A stretch of 64,000 bases of DNA from NCBI RefSeq assembly GCF_006740685.1, contig NZ_CP035425.1, positions 1,435,621 to 1,499,620 on the forward strand, given 5' to 3'. Positions 1-8,371 of this stretch are shown in pieces (the stretch's first letter is position 1; each line of letters starts with the position of its first letter). The position numbers were made by a program, and so were the translations under genes. The notes beneath the pieces are model-generated. The model did no database searches. It worked only from the letters and a program-made list of their open reading frames with translations, and had not been told where the DNA came from. Source of the DNA: Candidatus Nitrosopumilus sp. SW. Lineage in GTDB: Archaea > Thermoproteota > Nitrososphaeria > Nitrososphaerales > Nitrosopumilaceae.

Positions 1-272
1 AGATCTGGATTGGCATCCTTTAGATTTTTTTCATTTAAAATGAAAATATCTTTTCCCTCTTTAAGAAGTTGGCATGTTTGTGTATTGATTTCATTGCTTG
101 ATAACATGTCAGAATCTATTACTGAACTAATTACTTGGGGTTTTGAAATTGCTTCACTAGGGAATTTGCATTCGTGTGTTACACCGTATATCTTATCTTG
201 AACTCCAAACTCGTATAGTAATTCTGTTGCACTAGGTAAGAATGAAACAATTCTGTTTATTGTCATGACCAT
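1..272 (-). CDS. ABC-type cobalamin/iron-siderophore substrate-binding-like protein, partial
   Basis: Minus-strand reading frame open from about 272 (ATG; a second ATG at 266) to the window edge, so only the N-terminal ~90 residues are seen. It reads MTINRIVSFLPSATELLYEF and continues with GVQDKIYGVTHECKFP, the typical start of the BtuF/FepB-like periplasmic-binding fold (R-I-V-S-x-x-P-S-A-T-E-x-L). The family binds vitamin B12 or ferric chelates for an ABC importer. No signal peptide is visible, so a cytoplasmic or otherwise anchored form is possible. The C-terminus and any transporter partners lie outside the window. The plus-strand ORF over the same bases is a shadow. Confidence 0.75.
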   Translation of the reverse strand, partial: MVMTINRIVSFLPSATELLYEFGVQDKIYGVTHECKFPSEAISKPQVISSVIDSDMLSSNEINTQTCQLLKEGKDIFILNEKNLKDANPD

Positions 273-360
273 TCTTGACATTTGGGAATAACAAGTGTTT
301 ACTTCTCGTCAATTTCAATAATTAGTCAAGTTATTAGGTACAAATCAGGCATGAATTTCA

Positions 361-1518
361 ATGTCTTTGAATTCTCAAGATATCCGTCGTTCAATTTTAA
401 CAAAATGGCATGATACATTATCAAAATATGGAAATTTGTTTTCTTCTGATTCAATCAGTGGAACCAGCCCTCCGTCAATATTTGTTGGATCGTACAATTA
501 TCCTCAAGTCTTTGTTGGTCCAATGGTTCCTCCAATTCATGGTGATACTAGTTTACTTGACAGTCCTGAAAAATGGACAGGAAAATCTTTAGAAGAAATT
601 GTAAACTTTAGATTGAATTTAGTTCGTGGTACACAAAAAATGTCCGTTGATAAAACTGATGGACGATACATTGAAAATTTACAGGAAGTTGCAATGTCTT
701 CAAAACCAACTGATTCTGATTTGATTTTTCAAAAATCTGTATCTTCTAGTATTTCTCTTGACGGGGAAAGCGCCCCATTTGGTCCTGTTGGAGAAATAAA
801 ATCTGCCAAATTTTCTGGAACCTCTTCTGTAAAGTCCATTGAAAAAACATACTATGACAAAGATTTGAAAGCACAGGATGCCGTTATGAATTTGTACAAT
901 TCTGGAATTGATATTTCAAAAATTCAAAAATGTTTTAGCATTGGAATGCTTGGTCAAAAAAGAAAACTTGTTCCAACCAAATGGAGTATAACTGCAACTG
1001 ATGATATTATTTCAAAATCTCTTGCAGATGAAGTATTGGATTATGGATTAATTGATTCTTGTAGGGTTTTTTCATACGCTCATCTTGGAAATAATTTCTC
1101 TGTGGTTTTGTTCCCTCATCGATGGATATACGAGATGGTTGAGGCTTGGTATTCTAACGGTATTCTTGGATTTGGTTCTGATTATGAGGATGCTCGTGGC
1201 ATTGGTCATCCTCCTGCAATAGCAGGTGCATATTTTGCTGCCAAATTAGCAGTACTGGAGTATCTAAATGAGGAAAAGATTCAATCAGGAGTTGTAATTT
1301 TACGAGAAATTCGTCCTGAATATGCAATTCCTGTGGGTGTATGGCAAGTTCGTGAAGGAATTCGTGAAGCAATGAAACAAACGCCTGTCATCACAAATGA
1401 TTTTGATCATGCACTGAATTTGGCATCTGAGAAAATGAGTATTAGCAAGTCTGAATGGCTTTCTCATGGAAATATTTCAAAATTAATGAGACAAAAAACC
1501 CTTTCAGACTTTTTCTAG
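361..1518 (+). CDS. nreA: NreA-family archaeal DNA repair protein with C-terminal PCNA-binding motif
   Basis: 385-residue protein of the archaeal Nre family (Nre_N and Nre_C domains). Characteristic N-terminal run: SPPSIFVGSYNYP then VFVGPMVPP. The last eight residues, QKTLSDFF, form a consensus PIP box (Q-x-x-L-x-x-F-F), the known route by which Nre proteins contact PCNA. Family members are linked to repair of DNA crosslink or mitomycin-type damage in haloarchaea. I see no N-terminal Cys pair of the sort I recall in some euryarchaeal members. The stop overlaps by four bases the stop of the convergent DUF1722 gene. Start ATG at 361 is the only good candidate. Confidence 0.88.
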   Translation: MSLNSQDIRRSILTKWHDTLSKYGNLFSSDSISGTSPPSIFVGSYNYPQVFVGPMVPPIHGDTSLLDSPEKWTGKSLEEIVNFRLNLVRGTQKMSVDKTDGRYIENLQEVAMSSKPTDSDLIFQKSVSSSISLDGESAPFGPVGEIKSAKFSGTSSVKSIEKTYYDKDLKAQDAVMNLYNSGIDISKIQKCFSIGMLGQKRKLVPTKWSITATDDIISKSLADEVLDYGLIDSCRVFSYAHLGNNFSVVLFPHRWIYEMVEAWYSNGILGFGSDYEDARGIGHPPAIAGAYFAAKLAVLEYLNEEKIQSGVVILREIRPEYAIPVGVWQVREGIREAMKQTPVITNDFDHALNLASEKMSISKSEWLSHGNISKLMRQKTLSDFF

Positions 1519-2096
1519 CTTTTCTGAGATAACATTTGAAACAAATTTCCTGGTTGTGGATCTGAATATAATAGAAAATATGTTTGACTTGCAAGATATG
1601 TGTTATTGAATCGATAAATAATTGGATTTATCTCAGATAATATTTTGCCGATAGTTATCTCCTCTCTTTTGAACTCATTTAATAATTCAAAAAATTGTTC
1701 TTTTTCTGACTGACTGAAATTTTTTGAGAAATATCCAAAAATATGCATTATTACATTTGAATGTGATTTTATGGTAGGAGATCTTTCTAGTGCAATCTTT
1801 AGATGTTTTTCATATTCTGACATTATGTCTAGTAGTGAGATTTTTTTGTAACTTGCAACAATACTCCCTAAAATTTTTAGTTGATCTTGATTATGTGCCA
1901 TGATCATGTATTTATTCATGGCTTGAAACGAAACAAGATTTTTGATTTTACCTTGTTTCACATCTTCAAATCTTTCTAAGACATATTCCTTGATGTCTTT
2001 CTCTGATAGTTTTGGTGTGTCTATAATCTCTTGTTTTTCACTCACTCTAGAAGATCGACTCTGTTTGCATATAAACAAGGACAGTCTGTAATTCAT
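1515..2096 (-). CDS. DUF1722 (YbgA-like) protein
   Basis: 193 residues. The central part (LVSFQAMNKYMIMAHNQDQL, then an Ile-Leu-Gly helix, later a helical SNVIMHIFGYFSKNFS segment) matches the DUF1722/YbgA family of all-helical proteins of unknown biochemical function. In many bacteria this domain is fused to DUF523 or sits beside a photolyase gene; here it stands alone, tail to tail with nreA, with a photolyase 4.4 kb away. The first ~20 residues (MNYRLSLFICKQSRSSRV) look poorly conserved, so the real start may lie downstream. Upstream region is shared with the divergent secreted protein at 2190. Confidence 0.75.
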   Translation of the reverse strand: MNYRLSLFICKQSRSSRVSEKQEIIDTPKLSEKDIKEYVLERFEDVKQGKIKNLVSFQAMNKYMIMAHNQDQLKILGSIVASYKKISLLDIMSEYEKHLKIALERSPTIKSHSNVIMHIFGYFSKNFSQSEKEQFFELLNEFKREEITIGKILSEINPIIYRFNNTYLASQTYFLLYSDPQPGNLFQMLSQKS

Positions 2097-2131
2097 TTAC
2101 CACTAGTTTTGTTGGCCAGAATGATATTATT

Positions 2132-2168
2132 TAGCACTAGAAATATCAGTTACCACTAGCTTATATAG
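2132..2168 (+). promoter_or_regulatory. CACTAG tandem-box promoter for the secreted repeat protein
   Basis: TAGCACTAG at 2132-2140, ten bases, TACCACTAG at 2151-2159, then directly the TATA-like CTTATATAG at 2160-2168. The start codon follows at 2190, 30 nt after the TATA start, so the transcript should be leaderless. A further TACCACTAG lies at 2098-2106. Same layout as at 11130, 11171, 11630 and 12371. Confidence 0.7.
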
Positions 2169-2189
2169 GATAAGTGTAAAAATGCATTA

Positions 2190-3077
2190 ATGAAAACCGC
2201 AATAACTGCAATTGCCGCAATACTTCTAATTACTACCACTGTTTCTTCTGCACATGCAGAAGTTCCATCCTGGGTAAAGAACAATGCAGGTTGGTGGGCC
2301 GATGGCTCCATTTCTGAATCTGATTTCCTAAAAGGAATTGAGTTTCTAATTAACGATGGAATAATTCAAGTTCCTCCAACAACTGTATCTTCACAATCCT
2401 CTGAAGGTGTTCCATCCTGGGTAAAGAACAATGCAGGTTGGTGGGCCGATGGAACCATTTCTGATGGTGAATTTGTAAATGGAATTCAGCATTTGATGTC
2501 TATGGGACTAATCACAGTTGCTTCAGCAGAACAAACTGGTGACCTCAAAAACACTGATTCAAAGTTAGCAGAATTAGAGGCCGAACTTGAGAAATGTTCT
2601 GAAATTACTAAAGCCTACAAACGACTTGATTGTGAAAAACCTATCAAACAAGCAATCAAAATACACGAATACAAATCTAATGCTCAAAAATTTGACTTGG
2701 GACCAATTACCTATTATTGGACCGGACTTGGCTCTGAAGGAAATGAGTTTAAGATTACTGCTACAGGCCAACCTCTATTGTCAATTAGAATGCTTGCTGA
2801 GAACACCAGTTCTGAAATTGCTGCACTAAACTGTACTAGTCCACAAATATGTGCGTATGATGTATGGGATGGCTCAAAGGCCTTCAAATACTCTGGCATG
2901 GACTTTACTAGTGGACAAATTGTGTTAAATCCAGGAGATGCTAGAGAGTTTAACATTCTCTTTGGTCCAAACATTGGATATGGTGGAACCGAGTTTGAAT
3001 ATGATTCCTCAAAAGACTATGTCTTTAGAATCGCAGAAGACTTTGGCAGCGCAAATATTCCTCTAAACATAGAGTAA
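2190..3077 (+). CDS. Secreted protein with two PSWVKNNAGWWADG repeats
   Basis: 295 residues. Residues 1-23 form a Sec-type signal peptide (KTAITAIAAILLITTTVSS..AHA). Two copies of a ~37-residue module, starting VPSWVKNNAGWWADG at about 24 and 74, each with a following x-I-S-x-x-x-F-x-x-G-I-x-x-L segment; this module is widespread in exported thaumarchaeal proteins and its function is not established. The rest (residues ~115-295) is an unrecognised domain with paired Cys residues, ending in a beta-rich FEYDSSKDYVFRI segment. Probably extracellular. Promoter of the CACTAG-box type sits immediately upstream. The first half of each module is encoded by an exact 44-bp repeat. Confidence 0.85.
   Translation: MKTAITAIAAILLITTTVSSAHAEVPSWVKNNAGWWADGSISESDFLKGIEFLINDGIIQVPPTTVSSQSSEGVPSWVKNNAGWWADGTISDGEFVNGIQHLMSMGLITVASAEQTGDLKNTDSKLAELEAELEKCSEITKAYKRLDCEKPIKQAIKIHEYKSNAQKFDLGPITYYWTGLGSEGNEFKITATGQPLLSIRMLAENTSSEIAALNCTSPQICAYDVWDGSKAFKYSGMDFTSGQIVLNPGDAREFNILFGPNIGYGGTEFEYDSSKDYVFRIAEDFGSANIPLNIE
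2262..2305 (+). repeat. 44-bp exact direct repeat, copy 1
   Basis: Bases 2262-2305 are identical to 2409-2452 and encode VPSWVKNNAGWWADG in both modules of the secreted protein. Exact identity across synonymous positions points to recent duplication or gene conversion. Confidence 0.85.
2409..2452 (+). repeat. 44-bp exact direct repeat, copy 2
   Basis: Second copy of the 44-bp unit at 2262-2305, inside the same gene and in the same reading frame. Confidence 0.85.
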
Positions 3078-3160
3078 TATCCACATTTTCTTATTTTTTA
3101 CCTTTTTGAAGTAATTTTTTATTGTGTTAAAATACAATAGCATAAATTCTGGATTTTATC

Positions 3161-3931
3161 ATGTATGATACTAACATGAGTAATGTTTCCGTTGAGAAGT
3201 CTTTTTCAAATTATGGGGTTTATGAAATTGACGACTCTTTAACCTTGAATCTCCCAAATACTGAGATTAGGATCAAAAAAATTAGCCATAATGTTTTTTC
3301 ATATGTTCGAAAAAACACTGAAGATGATTTAACTGAAAAAATCATTCCTGTAAAATCACCTACATTACAAATCGAACTATGTCCGATCAGACCTTTGAAT
3401 TTCCCTGCAAGGCGAACTGATTATGTTTATTTGGATTTTGAAACTCCTGTTTTTTTATCTGAAAATTCATCCGCAACAATTTTTGCATTATGTCCAATCG
3501 AAATAGGAGTGTTTTTTGTACATGATAATCACAAAGATTCTTTGGATTGTTTTACATGTGATCCAACTAATTCTCGTTTTTGTCTTTATGGTTCGCCTGA
3601 ATCTGGAACTCTATGTAAATATGCAAAAACTCAGATTGTTGAATCTTATGATGATTCTACACCTTTTGTGAATGCTGTATTGAAAATAAACCTTCGAAAT
3701 GAACTCACTAAAGGCTTTAGTATCGGTAAAGTTGTTTTTCCTATATCTGACAATTCTGTTTATTATCAAAATTCAAAAGCAATAACTGATTCTGTAAATG
3801 CAATATTGAAGAAAAAACTAACTCTTGAAATAATAGATGTAGATCCTGAAAAAATACAAACCGATTTTATTTTGTCTCCAACATATGAAAGAGTTGAATC
3901 TACAAAACGTATGGACATGGGTGTTGATTAA
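3161..3931 (+). CDS. DUF432-like protein, coupled to MscS channel
   Basis: 256 residues without signal peptide or membrane helix. The N-terminal pattern (YGVYEIDDSLTLNLPNTEI, later SYVRKN and RPLNFPARRTDYVYLDFETP) fits the archaeal DUF432 family as I remember it. A Cys-rich patch (CFTCDPTNSRFCLYGSPESG then LCKYAK) in the middle could bind a metal. Its TAA stop shares a base with the ATG of the mechanosensitive channel gene, so the two are translationally coupled and probably act together, perhaps as a cytoplasmic regulator of the channel. Start could be MYDTNMS at 3161 or the second ATG at 3176. Confidence 0.6.
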   Translation: MYDTNMSNVSVEKSFSNYGVYEIDDSLTLNLPNTEIRIKKISHNVFSYVRKNTEDDLTEKIIPVKSPTLQIELCPIRPLNFPARRTDYVYLDFETPVFLSENSSATIFALCPIEIGVFFVHDNHKDSLDCFTCDPTNSRFCLYGSPESGTLCKYAKTQIVESYDDSTPFVNAVLKINLRNELTKGFSIGKVVFPISDNSVYYQNSKAITDSVNAILKKKLTLEIIDVDPEKIQTDFILSPTYERVESTKRMDMGVD

Positions 3932-4755
3932 TGGTTTTTGAGTCTTTAGGTTCTTTATCTGAAATTGAAATTGTTGGTGGTTTGACTTTGCTTACATTAT
4001 TGATTGGTGGAATTATCATGGCCATTGGAGTAATTATTGCAAGAACTGTGCGATTATTATTTACAAAATACTATGCTCCAAAATTACCTCAAGATTCTGC
4101 AAAAAATTTAGGTAAACTGATTTACTTTGGAATAATCATTTTATCTTTTTTGGTTTTCACATCTACCACCGGAGTTGATTTTTCTGGTTTGCTTGTTGCA
4201 GGAGGTATTTTTGGTATTGTGATTGGTTTTGCTACTCAATCTGTTGTTTCTAATTTGATATCTGGTATTTTCTTGATGATTGAAAAACCTGTAAAACAAG
4301 GTGATAAAATTGAGATTCCTGGTTCTGATGTTGTCGGAACTCTTTTAGATATTAGTACATTTTCTGTTCGCGTTAGGAAGTTTGATGGGACAATTATTAG
4401 AATTCCCAATGAATCTTTTTTTACATCAAACATACGTTCTCTTTCGTCTACCCCTGTAAGACGTTCTGAGGCTATAATCGGAATTGCATATAAAGAAGAC
4501 ATTGAAGGTGCGATATCTGTTATTGAAAAAGAAATCCGTAAGTCTATGAGCTTTGTTTTAATTTTACCTAAACCTGAATTTCGAATTAATGAACTAGCTG
4601 ATTCTAGTGTGAATATTGAAATTTTGGTTTGGCACCCAAGAGATGATTGGGACCAAGTGGGCCCTATTTTACTTAAAGTTGCTAAAAAGGCATTAGATGA
4701 TAATGGTATAGAAATCCCATTTCCTCAACGTGTTATTTGGAATGCAAAAGAATAG
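3931..4755 (+). CDS. MscS-family mechanosensitive ion channel
   Basis: 274 residues. Three transmembrane segments (about 13-38, 63-82, 88-112), the last one Gly/Ala-rich: VAGGIFGIVIGFATQSVVSN, the MscS pore helix, followed by the hallmark IEKPVKQGDKIEI of the beta domain and a C-terminal alpha/beta domain ending IPFPQRVIW. The family opens under membrane tension to release solutes during osmotic downshock. Small form, similar in length to E. coli MscS. Coupled to the upstream DUF432-like gene by a TAATG overlap. Confidence 0.93.
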   Translation: MVFESLGSLSEIEIVGGLTLLTLLIGGIIMAIGVIIARTVRLLFTKYYAPKLPQDSAKNLGKLIYFGIIILSFLVFTSTTGVDFSGLLVAGGIFGIVIGFATQSVVSNLISGIFLMIEKPVKQGDKIEIPGSDVVGTLLDISTFSVRVRKFDGTIIRIPNESFFTSNIRSLSSTPVRRSEAIIGIAYKEDIEGAISVIEKEIRKSMSFVLILPKPEFRINELADSSVNIEILVWHPRDDWDQVGPILLKVAKKALDDNGIEIPFPQRVIWNAKE

Positions 4756-5034
4756 TTATGCTGTTTTCACAGACATCTTTTGTGATTGTCTTTTCTTAAT
4801 TAGACTGTACATGATCATTCCAACATTAACAATTGAAACAATCTCAATCAAGTCTACTCCATACAAGAACCAATCAATTACCGGATGAACTCTTGAAACA
4901 AGTCCTGCTTCTAACATGATGTCTGCATTCCAAATCATGTGTGGAACTTGAATGAATTGAATGATTGCAATCACGATTATACTTCCAAGTATTTTGTTTT
5001 CATACCATTTCCAAAATTTATTCCATGCATTCAT
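4756..5034 (-). CDS. Small integral membrane protein, unknown
   Basis: 92 residues with two to three predicted membrane helices (about 17-35, 50-75) and a basic C-terminus (KKRQSQKMSVKTA). Pattern W-N-A-D and HPVIDWFLYGVDLIE suggests a conserved membrane family but I do not recognise it. Abuts the stop of the convergent mscS gene with no gap. Likely start ATG 5034. Confidence 0.65.
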   Translation of the reverse strand: MNAWNKFWKWYENKILGSIIVIAIIQFIQVPHMIWNADIMLEAGLVSRVHPVIDWFLYGVDLIEIVSIVNVGMIMYSLIKKRQSQKMSVKTA

Positions 5035-5129
5035 GGATTGATTTAGTTTTTAATTCTATTAAACAACACGAAAATTAGACCAAACTAATTAGACTGAACT
5101 AATTTTTTTGTGCGTAAGTTTTTGTGAAA

Positions 5130-5789
5130 TTAGCTAAAGCTTTTCGTTTTTCTTTTTCTTTTTTTAATGATAACGATTACTGGTATGCTGCATATTGCAA
5201 TAAAAATTCCAAAAACAATCAGAATTGAGAAATAATCATTAACAAATAATTTTGTGTCTAGCCATGCTTTAGGTAACAATGTAAACATATTCTCTCCTGA
5301 AAAATCCTCTATTTCTCCAACCGCCAAACTATATTTTCCACTTTGATTTTTTTCATCGGTAACAATAATGAAATATTTACCATCACTGGGTATTTCTGTT
5401 CTCAACTCCTGTCTTTCCCAATATGTCACTTGACCAAATGGTTCATAGAATTCATTTCCTGGAAACCCTTTTTCATAAATTATTTTTTGTATGTTTGAGT
5501 TATCCTCTTTCATTAACACAAGACTGGGTGAATAATCTTCTAGTCCCTCAATTTTTGGAATTACAATACTTGCATAAAATGAATCTCCTTTTTTGGCATC
5601 AAATGTGTAAAATTTTGCCTCATTTGTGCCTAGATTTTCATAAATTGCCCATGAAATTTTATGATCCGGAATCAACAACGCAGACTCGAAGTCTCTATGC
5701 GAATCATCATGGCTAATTAGTTTGTGACCAAACGCTTGATTCGTAGAAACTAGAATTAGAACAAATATCAAGAAATGGGTTTTTTTCAT
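5130..5789 (-). CDS. Exported, C-terminally membrane-anchored protein
   Basis: 219 residues. N-terminal signal peptide (residues 1-21, KKTHFLIFVLILVSTNQAFG), an extracellular beta-rich domain of ~150 residues, then one membrane helix at about 185-209 (FSILIVFGIFIAICSIPVIV) and a strongly basic cytoplasmic tail (KKRKRKTKS). The ectodomain contains FYTFDAKKGDSFYASIVIPK and a GKYFIIVTDEKNQSGKYSLAVG segment, which resembles pre-peptidase C-terminal-like beta sandwiches. Function unknown. Confidence 0.75.
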   Translation of the reverse strand: MKKTHFLIFVLILVSTNQAFGHKLISHDDSHRDFESALLIPDHKISWAIYENLGTNEAKFYTFDAKKGDSFYASIVIPKIEGLEDYSPSLVLMKEDNSNIQKIIYEKGFPGNEFYEPFGQVTYWERQELRTEIPSDGKYFIIVTDEKNQSGKYSLAVGEIEDFSGENMFTLLPKAWLDTKLFVNDYFSILIVFGIFIAICSIPVIVIIKKRKRKTKSFS

Positions 5790-5820
5790 ATCATATACTT
5801 CCTTTACCTTAAAACGATTC

Positions 5821-6201
5821 TCAGATTACCTCGCTAAGTTTTTTTAATTTTTTTAAATTTGTAATTTCTATATCGTTACTTAATGTAACAATTTTTGCAA
5901 GTTTGGGATTTGCATCTTTGCCTAATTTCAATATGGTATCTCCTTGAAATCTAATTTCTAGTGTAACATTTTCATTTTTGAGTTTTTTTGCCAGATTTTT
6001 TGCTTCAGATAATTGCTTTATGATTCCAGGTTTCTCTGACACTTTAATTGGAATATCTATTATGTCTAAAACTCTTAGGTTCTCTTTTGCTGAAAAATTT
6101 ATTGAGGGCTCATTATTGCACTTGACACTCAAATTCCCATTTGATAAAGATAATAAAAAATTGGCTGAGAGATTGATTTTTTTCATTCTCACTAACCTCA
6201 C
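5821..6201 (-). CDS. Conserved hypothetical protein
   Basis: 126 residues, or 121 if translation begins at the second ATG (6186). No membrane helix. Alternating short strands and a Lys-rich helix (SEAKNLAKKLKNENVTLEIR). The ATG at 6201 overlaps the TGA of the upstream 61-residue gene (ATGA), so the two are probably one operon, transcribed from the CACTAG-box promoter at 6403-6439. The upstream partner has a related theme (KGKVEKNGKVVPTGTVALTGKL). Function unknown. Confidence 0.65.
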   Translation of the reverse strand: MRLVRMKKINLSANFLLSLSNGNLSVKCNNEPSINFSAKENLRVLDIIDIPIKVSEKPGIIKQLSEAKNLAKKLKNENVTLEIRFQGDTILKLGKDANPKLAKIVTLSNDIEITNLKKLKKLSEVI

Positions 6202-6383
6202 TTTGCTGTAATTGTCAGCTTACCTGTTAGGGCAACTGTTCCTGTGGGGACAACTTTACCATTTTTTTCAACCTTGCCTTTCATCTCAAGATTGTCAAAA
6301 TCATAAGTGATTGAGGCGTGTTTTTCTGTCAGTTTGTCAAATACTTCTGCAAGTAAATTTGCCCATTCTTGCTCTTCTGCCAT
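6198..6383 (-). CDS. Small hypothetical protein heading a two-gene operon
   Basis: 61 residues, an acidic helix (MAEEQEWANLLAEVFDKL) followed by beta strands. First gene after a leaderless-type promoter: TATA-like TTAAATATG (minus strand, 6411-6403) lies 28 nt before its ATG. Its stop overlaps the start of the next gene. No family recognised. Confidence 0.65.
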   Translation of the reverse strand: MAEEQEWANLLAEVFDKLTEKHASITYDFDNLEMKGKVEKNGKVVPTGTVALTGKLTITAK

Positions 6384-6402
6384 GGAAGATGTACTGTTTT
6401 AT

Positions 6403-6439
6403 CATATTTAACATAGTGATAAATTTTCAACTAGTGCTA
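6403..6439 (-). promoter_or_regulatory. CACTAG-box promoter (variant) for the 6383 operon
   Basis: On the minus strand: TAGCACTAG at 6439-6431, then TATCACTAT at 6421-6413, one extra base, then TTAAATATG from 6411. The distance from the first box to the TATA start is 28 bp, as in the other members, although the second box carries a one-base insertion. The first box overlaps the last codons of the photolyase gene. Confidence 0.55.
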
Positions 6440-7806
6440 AATTTTTTAAAAATATCTTTTGCTTTTTTTGATTCGACACTGTGTTCTACTATGGGGCTTG
6501 GATATTCTAATTTTTCAGGGAATTTTTTCCATAATTCATGAATAGTTTTACTAGGGACATCACTTAATTCTGGAATCCATTTTTTAATATATTTGCAATC
6601 AGGATCAAATCGTTTTTGTTGAATCCATGGATTAAAAATTCTAAACCATGGTTGGGCATCACAACCTGTTGATGCAGACCACTGCCAATTCCCAACATTT
6701 ACACATGTATCATAATCAATCAGTTTTGTACTGAAATATCTCTCCCCCCACCTCCAATCAATATGCAAGTCTTTTGTTAGAAATGATGCCACAATCATTC
6801 TGACTCTATTGTGCATCAGTCCTGTTTGATTTAACTCCCTCATACCTGCATCCACTATTGGAAATCCTGTTTCTCCGTTGGCCCATTTTGAAAATACTGA
6901 TTTATCTTTTTTCCAGGGAATTTTTTGAAAATTTTTGATAAATTCTTTTGAATAACTTTGTGGAAAGTGATACATCAAATATGTAAAAAAATCTCTCCAA
7001 AAAAGCTCTGAAATGATGGTGTGATTTGCGCCTAGTTCTTTTTTACATTCTAGAAAAATTTCTCGAATGGAACAAGTCCCAAATTTGTTATGTGCAGATA
7101 ATAATGACGTTCCATTTTTTGCCGGAAAATCCCTTTCTGAATCATAATTTCTCAAATTTTTCAAATTCTTTAGTAATTTTAAACATGAACTTCTACCTCC
7201 TGGCAGAAGAAATGTATTTTTTCTCTCTTCTTTTAAGAAATTTTTTGATGTACTTTCAAATTTAATTTTTTGACGTGCAAAGTTTCCAAATTTGTATTTT
7301 TGTGGATTTCTGACTGGTAATTCTTTTGCCTTTCTAAAAAATGCTGAAAATACTTTGTAGGGTTCTCCCTTTATTGTCTTAATTGTATCTGGATCTTGTA
7401 ATAATGAATCCTGAGTTAAAATAAAATCCATTTTGTTTTTGTGACATTTATTTCTGATTTTATTTTCTCTCTTTATGCTAAACGGTGTATAGTCTTTGTT
7501 CATAAAAATTGCATCAATTCTGATTTCTTTGATAATTTTTTGAATAACTTTTTCATAGTTTCCTGAAAAGAAATATAATTTTGATTTATTTTCTTTTAGT
7601 TGCGCATCTAAATCTGAGAGAGATTCTTTTAAAAATTGTAATCTGAATTCACTGAATTTTGGATTTGATTTTGAAATAATCTTTTCATCCCAAATGAAAC
7701 ATGGAAAAACTTTTGAAGAGAATTTTGATGCATTTATCAAACCTGTGTTGTCTTCAAGACGTAAATCTCTTCTAAACAAAAACAGAGAATTTTGATATTT
7801 TCTCAT
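6427..7806 (-). CDS. phrB: Deoxyribodipyrimidine photolyase (class I CPD photolyase/cryptochrome family)
   Basis: 459 residues. N-terminal antenna-binding alpha/beta domain begins LFLFRRDLRLEDNTGL. The C-terminal FAD domain has the family signatures: SELFWRDFFTYLMYHFP, TGFPIVDAGMRELNQTGLMHNR, RMIVASFLTKDL, IDWRWGERYF, D-x-x-x-x-N-x-x-x-W-Q-W-x-x-S-T-G. The enzyme uses blue light and reduced FAD to split cyclobutane pyrimidine dimers. Its presence fits an organism of the sunlit ocean. Single gene, no obvious operon partner; the last codons overlap a CACTAG box that serves the next minus-strand gene. Confidence 0.95.
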   Translation of the reverse strand: MRKYQNSLFLFRRDLRLEDNTGLINASKFSSKVFPCFIWDEKIISKSNPKFSEFRLQFLKESLSDLDAQLKENKSKLYFFSGNYEKVIQKIIKEIRIDAIFMNKDYTPFSIKRENKIRNKCHKNKMDFILTQDSLLQDPDTIKTIKGEPYKVFSAFFRKAKELPVRNPQKYKFGNFARQKIKFESTSKNFLKEERKNTFLLPGGRSSCLKLLKNLKNLRNYDSERDFPAKNGTSLLSAHNKFGTCSIREIFLECKKELGANHTIISELFWRDFFTYLMYHFPQSYSKEFIKNFQKIPWKKDKSVFSKWANGETGFPIVDAGMRELNQTGLMHNRVRMIVASFLTKDLHIDWRWGERYFSTKLIDYDTCVNVGNWQWSASTGCDAQPWFRIFNPWIQQKRFDPDCKYIKKWIPELSDVPSKTIHELWKKFPEKLEYPSPIVEHSVESKKAKDIFKKFSTS

Positions 7807-7884
7807 TTAATCTGTCACCATTTCTCAAATTTTCTATTCAAATTAACCACTTTTTGGAAATTCAGAAAAATAGTTTTCTGATCC

Positions 7885-8292
7885 TTATTTTTGTGATTTT
7901 ATAAAATCTACTATGGATAGAATTTTCCCCATATCTGCAAGGTGTCCATAACTTTTTTTATTTCCGAATGGTGACTTTTTTTGTGGCTCATTAGTCATTG
8001 TACAGTATAACATATTTCCGCTTTCAAGGGGAACGGTAATCCTCTTAATTTTTTCATATGATGCTATCGTATACATTCCATTTCCAATGTAATTTTTTAC
8101 ACGTGCATTTTCATCCCATCCATGTAATGCTCTTGTCAATGTTTGTTTTGTTTCTTCAAATGGAACCAAATTTTTTAGACCTTCTCTTTGACTCCACCAT
8201 AATATCTCGCCTTTGTTATTTGATACGGCTGCAAATCTAATATCCTTGTTAAAATCCATCAACATGTTGAGGAGTTTTTCTAATTTTTCCAT
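7885..8292 (-). CDS. Small roadblock-like protein, paralog A
   Basis: 135 residues from the ATG at 8292; the ORF also has an ATG three codons upstream (8301). 8292 is preferred because it aligns with the paralog at 8776 and lies 28 nt after the TATA-like TTATTAAC. Pattern: E-K-L-E-K-L-L-N-M-L-M-D-F, then IRFAAVSNNKGEILWWSQR, a central VPFEETKQTLTRAL helix, and a conserved end MGKILSIVDF. The helix-strand-helix order with S-N-x-x-G-E-I-L resembles roadblock/LC7 modules, but this is inference. Closely related copies are at 8372-8776 and, more distantly, 62262-62651; the family appears thaumarchaeal and uncharacterised. Confidence 0.75.
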   Translation of the reverse strand: MEKLEKLLNMLMDFNKDIRFAAVSNNKGEILWWSQREGLKNLVPFEETKQTLTRALHGWDENARVKNYIGNGMYTIASYEKIKRITVPLESGNMLYCTMTNEPQKKSPFGNKKSYGHLADMGKILSIVDFIKSQK

Positions 8293-8312
8293 AAGAATCA
8301 TCTATCTTTTTT

Positions 8313-8347
8313 GTTAATAAATTTTTTAAATTACTCTGCTAGTGCTA
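8313..8347 (-). promoter_or_regulatory. Single CACTAG-box promoter for roadblock-like paralog A
   Basis: Minus strand: TAGCACTAG at 8347-8339, TATA-like TTATTAAC from 8320, ATG at 8292. Box-to-TATA distance 27 bp, TATA-to-ATG 28 nt. The second, TATA-proximal box is absent. Confidence 0.5.
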
Positions 8348-8371
8348 AAATCATTAAAAATTAACTTGTTA

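Noticed and set aside
10..201. Plus-strand ORF of 63 residues at the window start
   Set aside because: It is antisense to a clear substrate-binding-protein N-terminus on the minus strand and has no family-like features.
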